64,000 nucleotides of DNA, from contig NZ_CP114200.1 of the NCBI RefSeq assembly GCF_029392895.1, forward strand, positions 6,330,501 through 6,394,500, written 5' to 3'. Under the pieces are notes generated by a model. It made no database searches, was not told the origin of the DNA, and was given only the letters and a program-made list of their open reading frames with translations. The stretch is from Streptomyces sp. 71268 (GTDB taxonomy: Bacteria > Actinomycetota > Actinomycetes > Streptomycetales > Streptomycetaceae). Each line of letters begins with the position of its first letter. Position 1 is the stretch's first letter. The position numbers and the translations under genes were made by a program. Shown here piece by piece: positions 55,883 through 64,000 of this stretch.

Positions 55883-57216
55883 GCGCGCGGGGACCCGGCC
55901 GGCGCACCGTCGTGGGCGCGGCAGCGGCCGCGGCGGCCGGGGCCGCGCTCGCCGGCTGCGGCGACGACGGCCACGAGGTCAGGGAGCGCAGGAAGGGCGA
56001 GAAGATCACGCTCAACTTCTGGTCCTGGGTGCCGGGCATCGAGAACCCGGTGGCGCTGTGGAACGAGCGCCACCCCGAGGTGCGGATCAACCTGGAGAAG
56101 GTCTCGGCGGTGGGCGGCGCCCAGTACGCCAAGATGCACGCCGCCGTGAAGGCCGGCGACGCCCCGGACCTCGCGCAGATAGAGTATTCGGTCGTCCCCA
56201 GCTTCCTCCTCGACAACGCCCTGGTCGACCTGTCGGCGTACGGCGGCGACCGCTACCGGTCCCGCTTCGTGGGCTGGCAGTGGCAGCAGTCGGTGTACGG
56301 CAGGTCCGTGTACGCCATCCCGCAGGACTCGGGCCCGATGGGCCTGTTCTTACGCCAGGACCTGTTCGACGAGTGGGGGATCAGGACGCCGCGTACCTGG
56401 GCCGAGTACGCGGACGCGGCCCGGGCGGTGCGCGAACACGGTGCCTGGATCGAGACGTTCTCGGCCACCAACGGCAACCGCTTCGCCGCCCTGGCCTGGC
56501 AGGCCGGCGGGCGCTGGTTCGGCACCCGGGGCGACACCTGGACCGTCGCCATCGACGACGCGCCCTCGCTCAGGGTCGCCGACTTCTGGAGCAGGCTCGT
56601 CGACGACGAGCTGATCAAGACCATCCCGGACCGGCAGAACGCCTGGTACAAGGACATCCAGACCGGTGACATCGTTTCCTGGCTGGGCGCGAGCTGGGGC
56701 GACGCGCTGCTGACCGGCAACGCCCCCGACACGGCGGGCAAGTGGCGGGCCGCGTCGCTGCCGCAGTGGAAGCGGGGCGAGAACGCGCAGGCCAACTGGG
56801 GCGGCTCGACCACCGCGATCTTCACCGACTGCACCTACCCCAGGGACGCCCTGGCTTTCGCCGTGTGGCTCAACTCCGCCCCGGAGGCCGTCCAACTGCT
56901 GATCAAGGGCGGCTACGGCTTCCCCAGCGCCGTCTCCGGCTACACCACCGCCGACCTGGAGGGCCGCCGGGAGTTCTTCGGCGGCCAGCACTACAGCCGG
57001 ATCTTCATCGAGGCCGGCAAGGCCGTGGACACGAGCTGGAAGTGGGGGCCCACCGTGGACACCCTCTACCAGCGGCTCGGCGACGCGTTCCTGGAGGCCA
57101 TCGGGGACGGCACCGCCTTCCGCTCGGTGCTGGAGAAGGTGCAGGGCGAGACCATCGAGGACCTCAGGGACAAGGGGCTCAAGGTCGAGGCCGGGCGAAG
57201 CTCGGCCAGCGGGTGA
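55879..57216 (+). CDS. Sugar ABC transporter substrate-binding lipoprotein
   Basis: A 445-residue family 1 solute-binding protein. The signal has GRRTVVG (a possible Tat motif) and lipobox LAGC near residue 27. The mature fold includes ITLNFWSWVPGIENPV, the WNERHPEVRI segment, APDLAQIEYS and NWGGSTTAIF. It captures an oligosaccharide for the permeases at 57351 and 58271. It contains one TTA leucine codon (56350-56352), so its translation should depend on the bldA tRNA. The start overlaps the sialidase stop by 4 bases. Confidence 0.92.
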   Translation: MSARGPGRRTVVGAAAAAAAGAALAGCGDDGHEVRERRKGEKITLNFWSWVPGIENPVALWNERHPEVRINLEKVSAVGGAQYAKMHAAVKAGDAPDLAQIEYSVVPSFLLDNALVDLSAYGGDRYRSRFVGWQWQQSVYGRSVYAIPQDSGPMGLFLRQDLFDEWGIRTPRTWAEYADAARAVREHGAWIETFSATNGNRFAALAWQAGGRWFGTRGDTWTVAIDDAPSLRVADFWSRLVDDELIKTIPDRQNAWYKDIQTGDIVSWLGASWGDALLTGNAPDTAGKWRAASLPQWKRGENAQANWGGSTTAIFTDCTYPRDALAFAVWLNSAPEAVQLLIKGGYGFPSAVSGYTTADLEGRREFFGGQHYSRIFIEAGKAVDTSWKWGPTVDTLYQRLGDAFLEAIGDGTAFRSVLEKVQGETIEDLRDKGLKVEAGRSSASG

Positions 57217-57350
57217 CCCACCGGTGCGCGGGGCGCCCACCGCCGGGCCCCCGCCCCGCCCGCCAGGCCCGCTCCCACGCGCGTGACCCCGGCCGTCCGC
57301 GCGCCGCCCGCAGACCCCGCCGGACTGCCGGTCGATAGGAGTACCGCAAC

Positions 57351-58274
57351 GTGAAGCGACCCACCCGCACCGAGGCCCGCAACGCCCGCGCGGCCCTCGG
57401 CTTCCTGCTGCCGTTCCTCGCGGTGTTCCTGCTCTGCTTCATCGCGCCCATCTGTTACGCCATCTACCAGAGCCTGCTCAAGGTCGAGCGGCCCGCGCCG
57501 CTGGGCATCGGCGGCCCGACCAACGAGGTGTGGGCCGGCCTGTCCAACTACGGCCACGCGCTGGAGGACGAACGGTTCATCAACGGCTTCGGCCGCGTGC
57601 TCCTCTTCGGCATCGTCCAGGTGCCGGTCATGCTCGTCTTCGCCACCGCGCTCGCGCTGCTGCTCGACGCCGCGTCCGCGCGCTGGGTCGGCTTCTTCCG
57701 TACCGCCTTCTTCCTGCCGTACGGCATCCCCGGCGTCATCGCCTCCATCCTGTGGGGCTTCCTCTACGTCCCCGGCATCAGCCCGCTGGTGGAGATCGCC
57801 GACTCGGCCGGCTGGCAAGTGGACTTCCTCGGCCGGGACGCCGTCCTGTGGTCCATCGCCAACATCGTCACCTGGCAGTTCACCGGCTACAACATGCTCG
57901 TGCTGATCGCCCAGCTCAAGGCCATCCCAGGCGACCTGTACGAGGCCGCGCGGATCGACGGGGCCAACGCCTGGCAGATCGTCCGGCACGTCAAGCTGCC
58001 GCTGATCAAGCCGGCGCTGGTGCTCACCACCGTCTTCAGCATCATCGGCACCCTGCAACTGTTCGCCGAGCCGATGGTGCTCCGCCCGCTCAGCACCTCC
58101 ATCGACTCCGGCTACACGCCCAACCTGCACGCCTACAACGAGGCGTTCACCAGCAACAACCAGCACATCGCGGCGGCCGAGGCGGTCCTGCTCGCGCTGG
58201 TCGCCTGCGTGCTGTCGTTCGGATTCCTCAAACTCGTCGGCCGGGGCCCCCGGGACGGGAGGGACGGCAAGTGA
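57351..58274 (+). CDS. Sugar ABC transporter permease (MalF type)
   Basis: A 307-residue permease with six transmembrane segments. The EAA loop EAARIDGANAWQIVRHVKLP is at about 200-219, which contacts the ATPase. GTG 57351 has TAGGAGT about 9 bases upstream. The 134-base gap after the binding-protein gene could hold a processing site or attenuator. No ATPase gene is in the cluster, so a shared MsiK-type ATPase encoded elsewhere is expected, as is usual for streptomycete sugar importers. Confidence 0.92.
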   Translation: MKRPTRTEARNARAALGFLLPFLAVFLLCFIAPICYAIYQSLLKVERPAPLGIGGPTNEVWAGLSNYGHALEDERFINGFGRVLLFGIVQVPVMLVFATALALLLDAASARWVGFFRTAFFLPYGIPGVIASILWGFLYVPGISPLVEIADSAGWQVDFLGRDAVLWSIANIVTWQFTGYNMLVLIAQLKAIPGDLYEAARIDGANAWQIVRHVKLPLIKPALVLTTVFSIIGTLQLFAEPMVLRPLSTSIDSGYTPNLHAYNEAFTSNNQHIAAAEAVLLALVACVLSFGFLKLVGRGPRDGRDGK

Positions 58275-59119
58275 GTCAGCAACCGCCGCTGCGGCACCGC
58301 ATCATCACCCTGTCCCTGCTCTCGGTCGCCGCCATCTACTTCCTGGTGCCCGTCTACTGGCTCACCGTCTCGGCCACCAAGGACACCGGCGACCTCTTCG
58401 GCACCTTCGGCTTCTGGTTCGCCAATCCGCACCCCGTCGACTACCTGCGCGACGTCCTCACCTACGACGACGGCATCTACGTCACCTGGATGCTCAACAG
58501 CCTGCTGTACGCCGGCGTCGGCGCGCTGGCGGCCACCCTGCTGTCGGCCGCCGCCGGCTACGCGCTGGCCAAGTTCGTCTTCCGTGGCCGAGAGGCGATC
58601 TTCAACGTGATCCTGGCCGGCGTGCTCATCCCCGGCACCGCGCTCGCCCTCCCGCTCTACCTGCTGTTCAGCGAGATCGGCCTCGCCAACACGTACTGGG
58701 CGGTGCTCGTACCCAGCGTCGTCAGCCCCTTCGGGGTCTACCTCTGCCGGATCTACGCCTCGGCCGCCGTACCGGACTCGCTCCTGGAGGCCGCCAGGAT
58801 CGACGGCGCGGGCGAGACGCGGATCTTCGGCACGGTGGTGCTGCGGCTGATGAGCCCGGCCCTGGTGACCGTCTTCCTCTTCCAGTTCGTCCACATCTGG
58901 AACAACTTCTTCCTGCCGCTGGTCATGCTCAACGACTCCGACCTGTACCCGGTCCAACTCGGCCTCGTCGGCTGGCAGGGCTACGCCGACCGGGCGCCGG
59001 AGCTGTACCAGTACACGGTCGGCGGCGCGTTCATGTCCGTCATCCCGCTGATGGTGCTGATGGGCGTGCTCCAGCGGTACTGGCGCACCGGCCTGGCCGA
59101 GGGCAGCGTCAAGACGTGA
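58271..59119 (+). CDS. Sugar ABC transporter permease (MalG type)
   Basis: A 282-residue permease with six transmembrane segments. The EAA loop is EAARIDGAGETRIFGTVVLRL at about 176-196, and the C-terminal LQRYWRTGLAEGSVK tail is characteristic of MalG-like proteins. It starts at GTG 58271 inside the previous stop (GTGA). It is the last gene of the sialidase-importer operon; a small hairpin CCGGCC/GGCCGG at 59132-59148 may end transcription. Confidence 0.92.
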   Translation: MSQQPPLRHRIITLSLLSVAAIYFLVPVYWLTVSATKDTGDLFGTFGFWFANPHPVDYLRDVLTYDDGIYVTWMLNSLLYAGVGALAATLLSAAAGYALAKFVFRGREAIFNVILAGVLIPGTALALPLYLLFSEIGLANTYWAVLVPSVVSPFGVYLCRIYASAAVPDSLLEAARIDGAGETRIFGTVVLRLMSPALVTVFLFQFVHIWNNFFLPLVMLNDSDLYPVQLGLVGWQGYADRAPELYQYTVGGAFMSVIPLMVLMGVLQRYWRTGLAEGSVKT

Positions 59120-59176
59120 GCCGCGACACTACCGGCCAGTAAGGCCGGGCTGGCGCGCGGCTGGCAGGATCGCCGT

Positions 59177-59905
59177 ATGACTTCTCCTGATGACACGAGC
59201 AAGGCCCCGGCACCGGCCGGGGGCAAGGCGCCGGCCAAGGACCCGTGGGAGCTGCCCGACGTGTCCGGCCTGGTGGTCGGCGTCCTCGGTGGCACCGGCG
59301 ACCAGGGCCGCGGGCTCGCCTACCGGCTGGCCAAGGCGGGCCAGAAGGTGATCGTCGGCTCCCGCGCCGCCGAGCGCGCGCGGGCCGCCGCCGAGGAGCT
59401 GGGCCACGGCGTCGAGGGCGCCGACAACGCCGAGTGCGCGCGGCGCAGCGACATCGTGATCGTCGCCGTGCCGTGGGACGGGCACGCCAAGACGCTGGAG
59501 GCGCTGCGCGCCGAACTCGCGGGCAAGCTCGTCGTCGACTGCGTGAACCCGCTCGGCTTCGACAAGCAGGGCGCCTACGCCCTCAAGCCCGAGGAGGGCA
59601 GCGCCGCCCAGCAGGCCGCCGCGCTGCTGCCCGACTCGCGCGTCACCGCCGCCTTCCACCACCTGTCGGCGGTGCTGCTCCAGGACCCCGACATCGCCGA
59701 GATCGACGCCGACGTGCTGGTACTCGGCGAGCGCCGCGCCGACACCGACACCGTGCAGGCGCTGGCCGCCCGCATCCCCGGCATGCGCGGCGTCTTCGCC
59801 GGCCGGCTGCGCAACGCGCACCAGGTGGAGTCGCTGGTGGCCAACCTCATCTCGGTCAACCGCCGCTACAAGGCGCACGCCGGCCTGCGAGTCACGGACG
59901 TCTGA
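59177..59905 (+). CDS. npdG: NADPH-dependent F420 reductase
   Basis: A 242-residue F420:NADP oxidoreductase that transfers hydride between NADPH and coenzyme F420. The NADP-binding motif VVGVLGGTGDQGRGLA is at about 33-48, with the 2'-phosphate region SRAAERA. Family blocks SDIVIVAVPWDGH, LVVDCVNPLGF, VTAAFHHLSAVLL and RNAHQVESLVANLISVNRRYK follow. The first 25 residues are disordered. CAGGAT lies 6 bases before ATG 59177 and no ribosome-binding site is seen, so the mRNA may be leaderless. It supplies reduced F420 for enzymes encoded elsewhere. Confidence 0.92.
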   Translation: MTSPDDTSKAPAPAGGKAPAKDPWELPDVSGLVVGVLGGTGDQGRGLAYRLAKAGQKVIVGSRAAERARAAAEELGHGVEGADNAECARRSDIVIVAVPWDGHAKTLEALRAELAGKLVVDCVNPLGFDKQGAYALKPEEGSAAQQAAALLPDSRVTAAFHHLSAVLLQDPDIAEIDADVLVLGERRADTDTVQALAARIPGMRGVFAGRLRNAHQVESLVANLISVNRRYKAHAGLRVTDV

Positions 59906-59917
59906 GCACCCCCGCCC

Positions 59918-59949
59918 GCCCCGCGCGCCCCGCGACCAGCGCGCGGGGC
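59918..59949 (+). terminator. Hairpin after npdG
   Basis: GCCCCGCGCGC (59918-59928) pairs perfectly with GCGCGCGGGGC (59939-59949) across a 10-base loop, 13 bases after the npdG stop. Confidence 0.65.
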
Positions 59950-60026
59950 GGCGCACCCGGCCCCGGCGCCGCGCGCGGGTGGGGGACAATGGCGGGGACA
60001 CACCCCCGCCCCGCAGGAGCCATCGC

Positions 60027-60260
60027 ATGTCCGCCCAGTCCAAGCCCGACCCCGCCCGGCGCATCGCCCTGTACGCGCTCGTCGTGTGTGCCTTCGCCAC
60101 CGCCGCGGCCGTCGTGTCCTTCGTGAAGGGGAGCTGGCTGGGCGTCGTGTGGGTCCTGTTGGCGGGGCTCACCAGCAACCTGTGGTGGATCTACCTGCGC
60201 AAGGTGCGCACCGAGCGGGCCGCCGCGCAGGGCGGGCTCGGCGGGCTGCCTCCCAGGTAG
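60027..60260 (+). CDS. Small two-helix membrane protein
   Basis: A 77-residue protein with two hydrophobic segments (about 13-31 and 36-54) separated by FVKGSW, and a basic C-terminal tail. ATG 60027 has AGGAG at good distance. There is no recognised domain, and I cannot assign a function. It is convergent with the site-2 protease gene, with 38 bases between the stops. Confidence 0.72.
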   Translation: MSAQSKPDPARRIALYALVVCAFATAAAVVSFVKGSWLGVVWVLLAGLTSNLWWIYLRKVRTERAAAQGGLGGLPPR

Positions 60261-60298
60261 GCGCTCACGACAGGTAGGCACTCACGGCAGGCAGGCGC

Positions 60299-61117
60299 TC
60301 ACCGCGTGGGTTGCTGCCAGGTGGGGGACCAGTCGAAGTCCTCCTTCTGCTCCTGCCAGAAGCGGAAGCTGTCCAGGCCGTACCGCGTCTCGAACTCCGA
60401 CACCCCCAGCGCCCGCAGGATCGCGTCCACCGCGTCGAAGAACGCGTGGTTGACCTCGGGAATCCACAGCAACCCGAAGGCCGCCAGCAGCCCGAACGGC
60501 GCGAACGGCGCCGCCTGCCGGCGCACCCCGGGTGAGAGCCACGGCTCGATCACCCCGTAGCCGTCCAGGCCCGGCACCGGCAGCGCGTTGATGATCGCCG
60601 CGGTGACCTGGAGCAGCGCCAGGAACGCCAGCGCGGCCCGGAACTCCGGCGGCGCGCCGTCCAGCCAGCCGAGCCAGAACGGCGCGGTCAGCAGCAGCGC
60701 GCACAGCGCGTTCGTCAGCGGCCCGGCCGCCGAGATCAGGCTGTGTCGCCACCGTCCCCGGATGCGGTGTCGCTCGATGAAGACCGCGCCGCCCGGCAGC
60801 CCGATCCCGCCGAGCACCACGAACAGCAGCGGCAGCCCGATGCTCAGCAGTGGGTGCGTGTACCGCAGCGGGTTGAGCGTCAGATAGCCCTTCGCCCCGA
60901 TCGACAGGTCGCCGCTGTGCAGCGCCGCGCGGGCGTGCGCGTACTCGTGCAGGCACAGCGAGACGACCCAGCCGGAGACGACGAACAGGAACACCGCGAA
61001 CCCGGTGCCGCCCGCGGCCTCGGTCCACACCGCCCAACCCGAGACCCCCATGACCGCCACGATCGCCAGGAAGACGGGGCTGACACGCAGGTCACGGCGG
61101 GTGGCTGGCGCAGTCAT
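60299..61117 (-). CDS. Site-2 protease family (M50) membrane metalloprotease
   Basis: A 272-residue polytopic protein. The zinc motif HExxH is HEYAH at about 58-62 in a transmembrane segment, and the third ligand motif is NALPVPGLDGYG near 187. ISAAGPLTNALCALLL is the conserved segment between them. It has about six transmembrane helices and no PDZ domain. It is predicted to cut membrane-embedded substrates such as anti-sigma factors, but none is encoded nearby. ATG 61117 is the start that leaves a short tail before the first helix. Confidence 0.87.
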   Translation of the reverse strand: MTAPATRRDLRVSPVFLAIVAVMGVSGWAVWTEAAGGTGFAVFLFVVSGWVVSLCLHEYAHARAALHSGDLSIGAKGYLTLNPLRYTHPLLSIGLPLLFVVLGGIGLPGGAVFIERHRIRGRWRHSLISAAGPLTNALCALLLTAPFWLGWLDGAPPEFRAALAFLALLQVTAAIINALPVPGLDGYGVIEPWLSPGVRRQAAPFAPFGLLAAFGLLWIPEVNHAFFDAVDAILRALGVSEFETRYGLDSFRFWQEQKEDFDWSPTWQQPTR

Positions 61118-61539
61118 CGGACGCGGCTCCAGGGATGCGGGCGAAGGGAGTGGGCGGTTCAGGGCCGGACAGGGCAGGTCAGGGCCGGACGGGGTGGCGC
61201 GGGGCCCGCGCGCGGCGGTGTCCCGGGCCGACGGTAGTCGGGGGCGGGGCCCGACGCGGCGAAAACGACGCGCGACGGGCACGGGGTTCCAGGCAGAGTG
61301 GGCCCGTGGGTACACGCAACGGGGATGTCGGGGGCGCGGGGTGCGGCGCCCGGCCGGCGCGGCGGCGGGTCGCGCCGTGCGCGGGCCGAAGCCGAGGACG
61401 GGGACGAGGACACGGGGAGCGCGCCGCGGAAGGGCTTGCGGGAGGTTTCGGAGGAATGCGACAACGCCCCGGCGCGCAGCGCCGCTTCCAGGCTGACGAA
61501 CGAGGACCCGTGAACGTCGGCAGTTGGCCGTCGACCACA
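61118..61539. other. Divergent intergenic region, site-2 protease / BTAD regulator
   Basis: No gene is supported. It includes promoters for both genes. An in-frame GTG at 61510, preceded by GAGGA, could be the true regulator start. Confidence 0.4.
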
Positions 61540-64000
61540 ATGGACGGCGTGCGCTACGGCATACTCGGCACCACCCAGGCCCATCACGACGACGGCACCC
61601 TCGTCGCGCTCGGCGGCGCCCGTCTGCGTGCGCTCCTCGCGGCGCTCGCCCTGCGCCCCGGCCGGGTGTGCTCCGCCGACGCCCTGATCGCCGAGGTCTG
61701 GGACGCGGAGCCCGGCGCCCCCGGCAGCGCCCCACGGCAGGCCAGCGGCGCGCTCCAGGCCCTGATCGGCCGGTTGCGGAAGGCCATAGGACGCGCGGCG
61801 ATCCTCTCCGTGGACGGCGGCTACCTGCTCCAGACCGACCCGGATTCCATCGACCTGTTCCGCTTCGAACGACTCGCCCGGGACGCCTCCGGCGCGCTGG
61901 CCGACGGCGACCCCGGCCGGGCCTCCGCCCTGCTCGACGAGGCCCTGGCACTGTGGCGCGGCCCGGCCCTGGCCGACCTGCCCAGCCGTACGGCGTCCGC
62001 GGCGCGGGCCGAGGCGCGGCACCTGGACGCGCGGCGCGACCGGGCCCGGGCCGACCTCGCCCTCGGCCGCGCGGCCCACGCCCTGCCCGCCCTCACCGAA
62101 CTGTGCGAGGCCCACCCGCTGGACGAGCCGCTGCACGCGCTGCGCATCCGCGCCCTGCGCGACACGGGCCGCGCCGCGGAGGCGCTGGCGGCCTACGAAC
62201 AGGTACGCCGCGAACTCGTCGACCGCCTCGGCACCGACCCGGGACCGGAACTGCGCGCGCTCCACGCCGAACTCCTCACCCCGGACGCCGGCCGCGCCCC
62301 GACCGACGGGAGCTGGCCGGCCGGCCCCGGTGGCCGGCCCGACCGCGCCGGCCGGAGCGGGCCCGGCATCCCGGCGGGCCCGCCCGAGCCGTCCGACCGG
62401 AGCGGACCCACCGGACAGGCCGGGCCCGCCGACCCGAGCGGCACCGCCGCCGAGAACGGTTCGCCCGGCCGCGCCGCCGGCTGGCCCGCCCCCGGCCAGC
62501 TCACCGGCCCTTCCCCGGTGACCGGCCACGACCCGCTGCCCGGCCCCGGGGAGCCGTCGGACCGCGACGAGTCGGCGGACCGCGACGCCCCGGCCGCGAG
62601 CGCGGGCCCGGACGTGGGTACGGGCCCGGTCGCGTGGACGGACCCGCGCCCGCACGCGGCCGTCAGCGCGGGTACGGGCCCCGGGTCGGCCGGGCGCCCT
62701 GTCGTGCACGGCACCGTGCACCCACCCGTGCCCTCCACCGTGCCGGCACCCCCGGGAGCGCCCGCCGCCACCGCCGATCCGCCCGTGACCCCCGCCGCGC
62801 CGGCCGCCCCCGGTGGTGGCCGGCCGGTGGGCAACCTGCGGGCGTCGCTCACCAGCTTCGTCGGGCGCGAGCGCGACCTGCACGCGCTGCGCGCGGACCT
62901 CGGCACGCACCGGCTCATCACGCTGCTGGGGCCGGGCGGCTCCGGCAAGACCCGGCTTTCCAAGGTGGCCGCCGCCAGCGTCGCCGACGACTGGCCGGAC
63001 GGCGCCTGGCTCGCCGAACTCGCCCCCGCGCACGACCCCGACACGGTCGTCGAGACGGTTCTGACGACGCTCGGCGCGCGGGAGACCGTCATCCGCAGCA
63101 CCGCGGCCGAGGGGCTGCACGCCGCGGCCGAACGGACCGCGCTCGACCCGCTGACCCGGCTCACCGAACACTGCGCGGCCCGCCGCATGCTGCTCGTCCT
63201 CGACAACTGCGAGCACGTGATCGAGGTCGCCGCCCAACTGGCCGAGACGCTCGTCGCGCACTGCCCCGGCGTCACCGTGCTCGCCACCAGCCGCGAGCCG
63301 CTGGCCGTGCCCGGCGAGGTCGTACGCTCCGTCGAGCCGCTGCCGCAGCCCGTCGCGCTGCGGCTGCTGGCCGACCGGGGCGCGTCGGCCCGGCCCGGGT
63401 TCCGCGTCGAGGACGACCTGGCCGCGTGCGCGGAGATCTGCCGCCGCCTCGACGGGCTGCCGCTGGCCATCGAGCTGGCCGCGGCGCGCCTGCGGCTGCT
63501 CTCGCCCCGACAGCTCGCCGACCGGCTCGACGACAGGTTCCGGCTGCTGACCACGGGCAGCCGCACCCTGTTGCCACGGCAACAGACGCTGCGGGCCGTC
63601 GTGGACTGGTCCTGGGACCTGCTCGACGCGCGGGAGCGGGCCGTACTGCGGCGGCTGTCCGTCTTCGCCGGCGGCTGCGACCTGGCCGCCGCCGAGGCCG
63701 TGTGCGCCGACGACCCCGCCGGGCCCGGCGAACCGGTCACCGCCGCGAACGGCGGCGCGGGCAGCGGTGCGCACGCGGGCGTCGACCCGCGCGACGTCGC
63801 GGCCCTGCTCGGCTCCCTGGTGGACAAGTCGCTGGTCGTCGCGGCCCCCGCCGAGGCGAGCGGGCCGGGCGCCCCGGACGCCGGCGCGCCCGGCCCGCAT
63901 TCCCCGACGGGCGGGCGCGGGGCGGTCCGGGACGCGGGAGCGCCCGGGTCGGGCGCGGGCGGGCGGGGCGATCCGGCGTACGACGACGGGATGCGCTACC
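61540..64000 (+). CDS. BTAD/NB-ARC transcriptional regulator (AfsR/SARP-like), 3' end outside window
   Basis: At least 820 residues, open to the edge. Residues ~3-95 form an OmpR-type winged helix (VRYGILGTTQAHHDDG, LRALLAALALRPGRVCSADALIAEVWD). Residues ~96-250 are the BTAD domain (SIDLFRFERLARDA, EALALWRGPALADL, HPLDEPLHALRIRALRDTGRAAEAL). A Pro/Gly/Ala linker of about 180 residues follows, then an NB-ARC ATPase with Walker A GPGGSGKTRL at about 465, Walker B MLLVLDNCEHV and GLPLAIELAAARL. Such proteins activate secondary-metabolite or developmental genes. GTG 61510 with GAGGA is an alternative start. Targets would lie to the right of the window. Confidence 0.9.
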   Translation, partial: MDGVRYGILGTTQAHHDDGTLVALGGARLRALLAALALRPGRVCSADALIAEVWDAEPGAPGSAPRQASGALQALIGRLRKAIGRAAILSVDGGYLLQTDPDSIDLFRFERLARDASGALADGDPGRASALLDEALALWRGPALADLPSRTASAARAEARHLDARRDRARADLALGRAAHALPALTELCEAHPLDEPLHALRIRALRDTGRAAEALAAYEQVRRELVDRLGTDPGPELRALHAELLTPDAGRAPTDGSWPAGPGGRPDRAGRSGPGIPAGPPEPSDRSGPTGQAGPADPSGTAAENGSPGRAAGWPAPGQLTGPSPVTGHDPLPGPGEPSDRDESADRDAPAASAGPDVGTGPVAWTDPRPHAAVSAGTGPGSAGRPVVHGTVHPPVPSTVPAPPGAPAATADPPVTPAAPAAPGGGRPVGNLRASLTSFVGRERDLHALRADLGTHRLITLLGPGGSGKTRLSKVAAASVADDWPDGAWLAELAPAHDPDTVVETVLTTLGARETVIRSTAAEGLHAAAERTALDPLTRLTEHCAARRMLLVLDNCEHVIEVAAQLAETLVAHCPGVTVLATSREPLAVPGEVVRSVEPLPQPVALRLLADRGASARPGFRVEDDLAACAEICRRLDGLPLAIELAAARLRLLSPRQLADRLDDRFRLLTTGSRTLLPRQQTLRAVVDWSWDLLDARERAVLRRLSVFAGGCDLAAAEAVCADDPAGPGEPVTAANGGAGSGAHAGVDPRDVAALLGSLVDKSLVVAAPAEASGPGAPDAGAPGPHSPTGGRGAVRDAGAPGSGAGGRGDPAYDDGMRY

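Noticed and set aside
61159..63900. A 913-codon open frame on the minus strand opposite the BTAD regulator
   Set aside because: The plus strand encodes recognisable BTAD and NB-ARC domains. The minus frame is low-complexity and mirrors codon bias.

Overview
The window is extremely GC-rich, gene-dense DNA from a Streptomyces-like actinomycete. The evidence is the strong third-position GC bias, mycothiol-type and F420 enzymes, DmdR/IdeR-type iron boxes, several families typical of streptomycetes (DUF6243, DUF5708, DUF5336, BTAD regulators, HtaA haem proteins), and the near absence of TTA codons. It reads as chromosomal core with a few accessory insertions. No tRNA, rRNA, CRISPR array or phage is visible.

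Layout. 1-5.8 kb: a coupled methyltransferase / alpha-toroid 'prenyltransferase-like' pair cut by the left edge, a mycothiol-dependent-type enzyme, a DUF5336 membrane protein, a secreted amidase and a second methyltransferase. 6.6-14.3 kb: a DHA2-type MFS pump, an SDR, and an ABC-2 exporter plus NarL-type two-component module whose regulator is separated from its kinase by a convergent DinB gene. 14.4-18.3 kb: a small predicted protein, a beta-propeller protein with a His-rich tail, and divergent from it a siderophore-binding lipoprotein behind an iron box. 18.4-25.5 kb: Nif3-like, zinc-ribbon (CTG start) and RNase H/phosphatase operon, KDPG aldolase, YaaA, APC permease, RNase P RNA (rnpB) with a strong terminator, and a cupin. 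25.7-26.6 kb: a complete IS5-family element with 24-bp ends, a TA target duplication and a probable -1 frameshift transposase.

26.6-39.3 kb: HhH-GPD protein, SDR, PhzF-like protein, Tat-exported PhoD phosphatase, DUF2795, a Bcr/CflA pump - serine hydrolase - Rsm22 run, DDAH, a TetR/DUF6243 divergent pair with two large palindromes, and a standalone prim-pol protein. 39.4-48.2 kb: a haem acquisition locus. Divergent hmuTUV and two HtaA proteins share an iron box, and a haem oxygenase with its own iron box follows. The logic is surface haem capture (one HtaA protein carries a class E sortase motif LAATG), lipoprotein HmuT, HmuUV import, then cytoplasmic haem cleavage.

48.3-64 kb: methionine aminopeptidase, a frameshifted NADP-dependent oxidoreductase, an FAD monooxygenase/ArsR pair with twin 22-bp operators, an MFS exporter, DUF5708, an operon joining a cytoplasmic sialidase to a full sugar ABC importer (with a TTA codon in the binding-protein gene), F420:NADP reductase, a small membrane protein, a site-2 protease and the 5' part of a large BTAD/NB-ARC regulator running off the right edge.

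Most start codons were chosen by hand from Shine-Dalgarno spacing and family N-termini. Family assignments rest on motif recognition, not on database searches.
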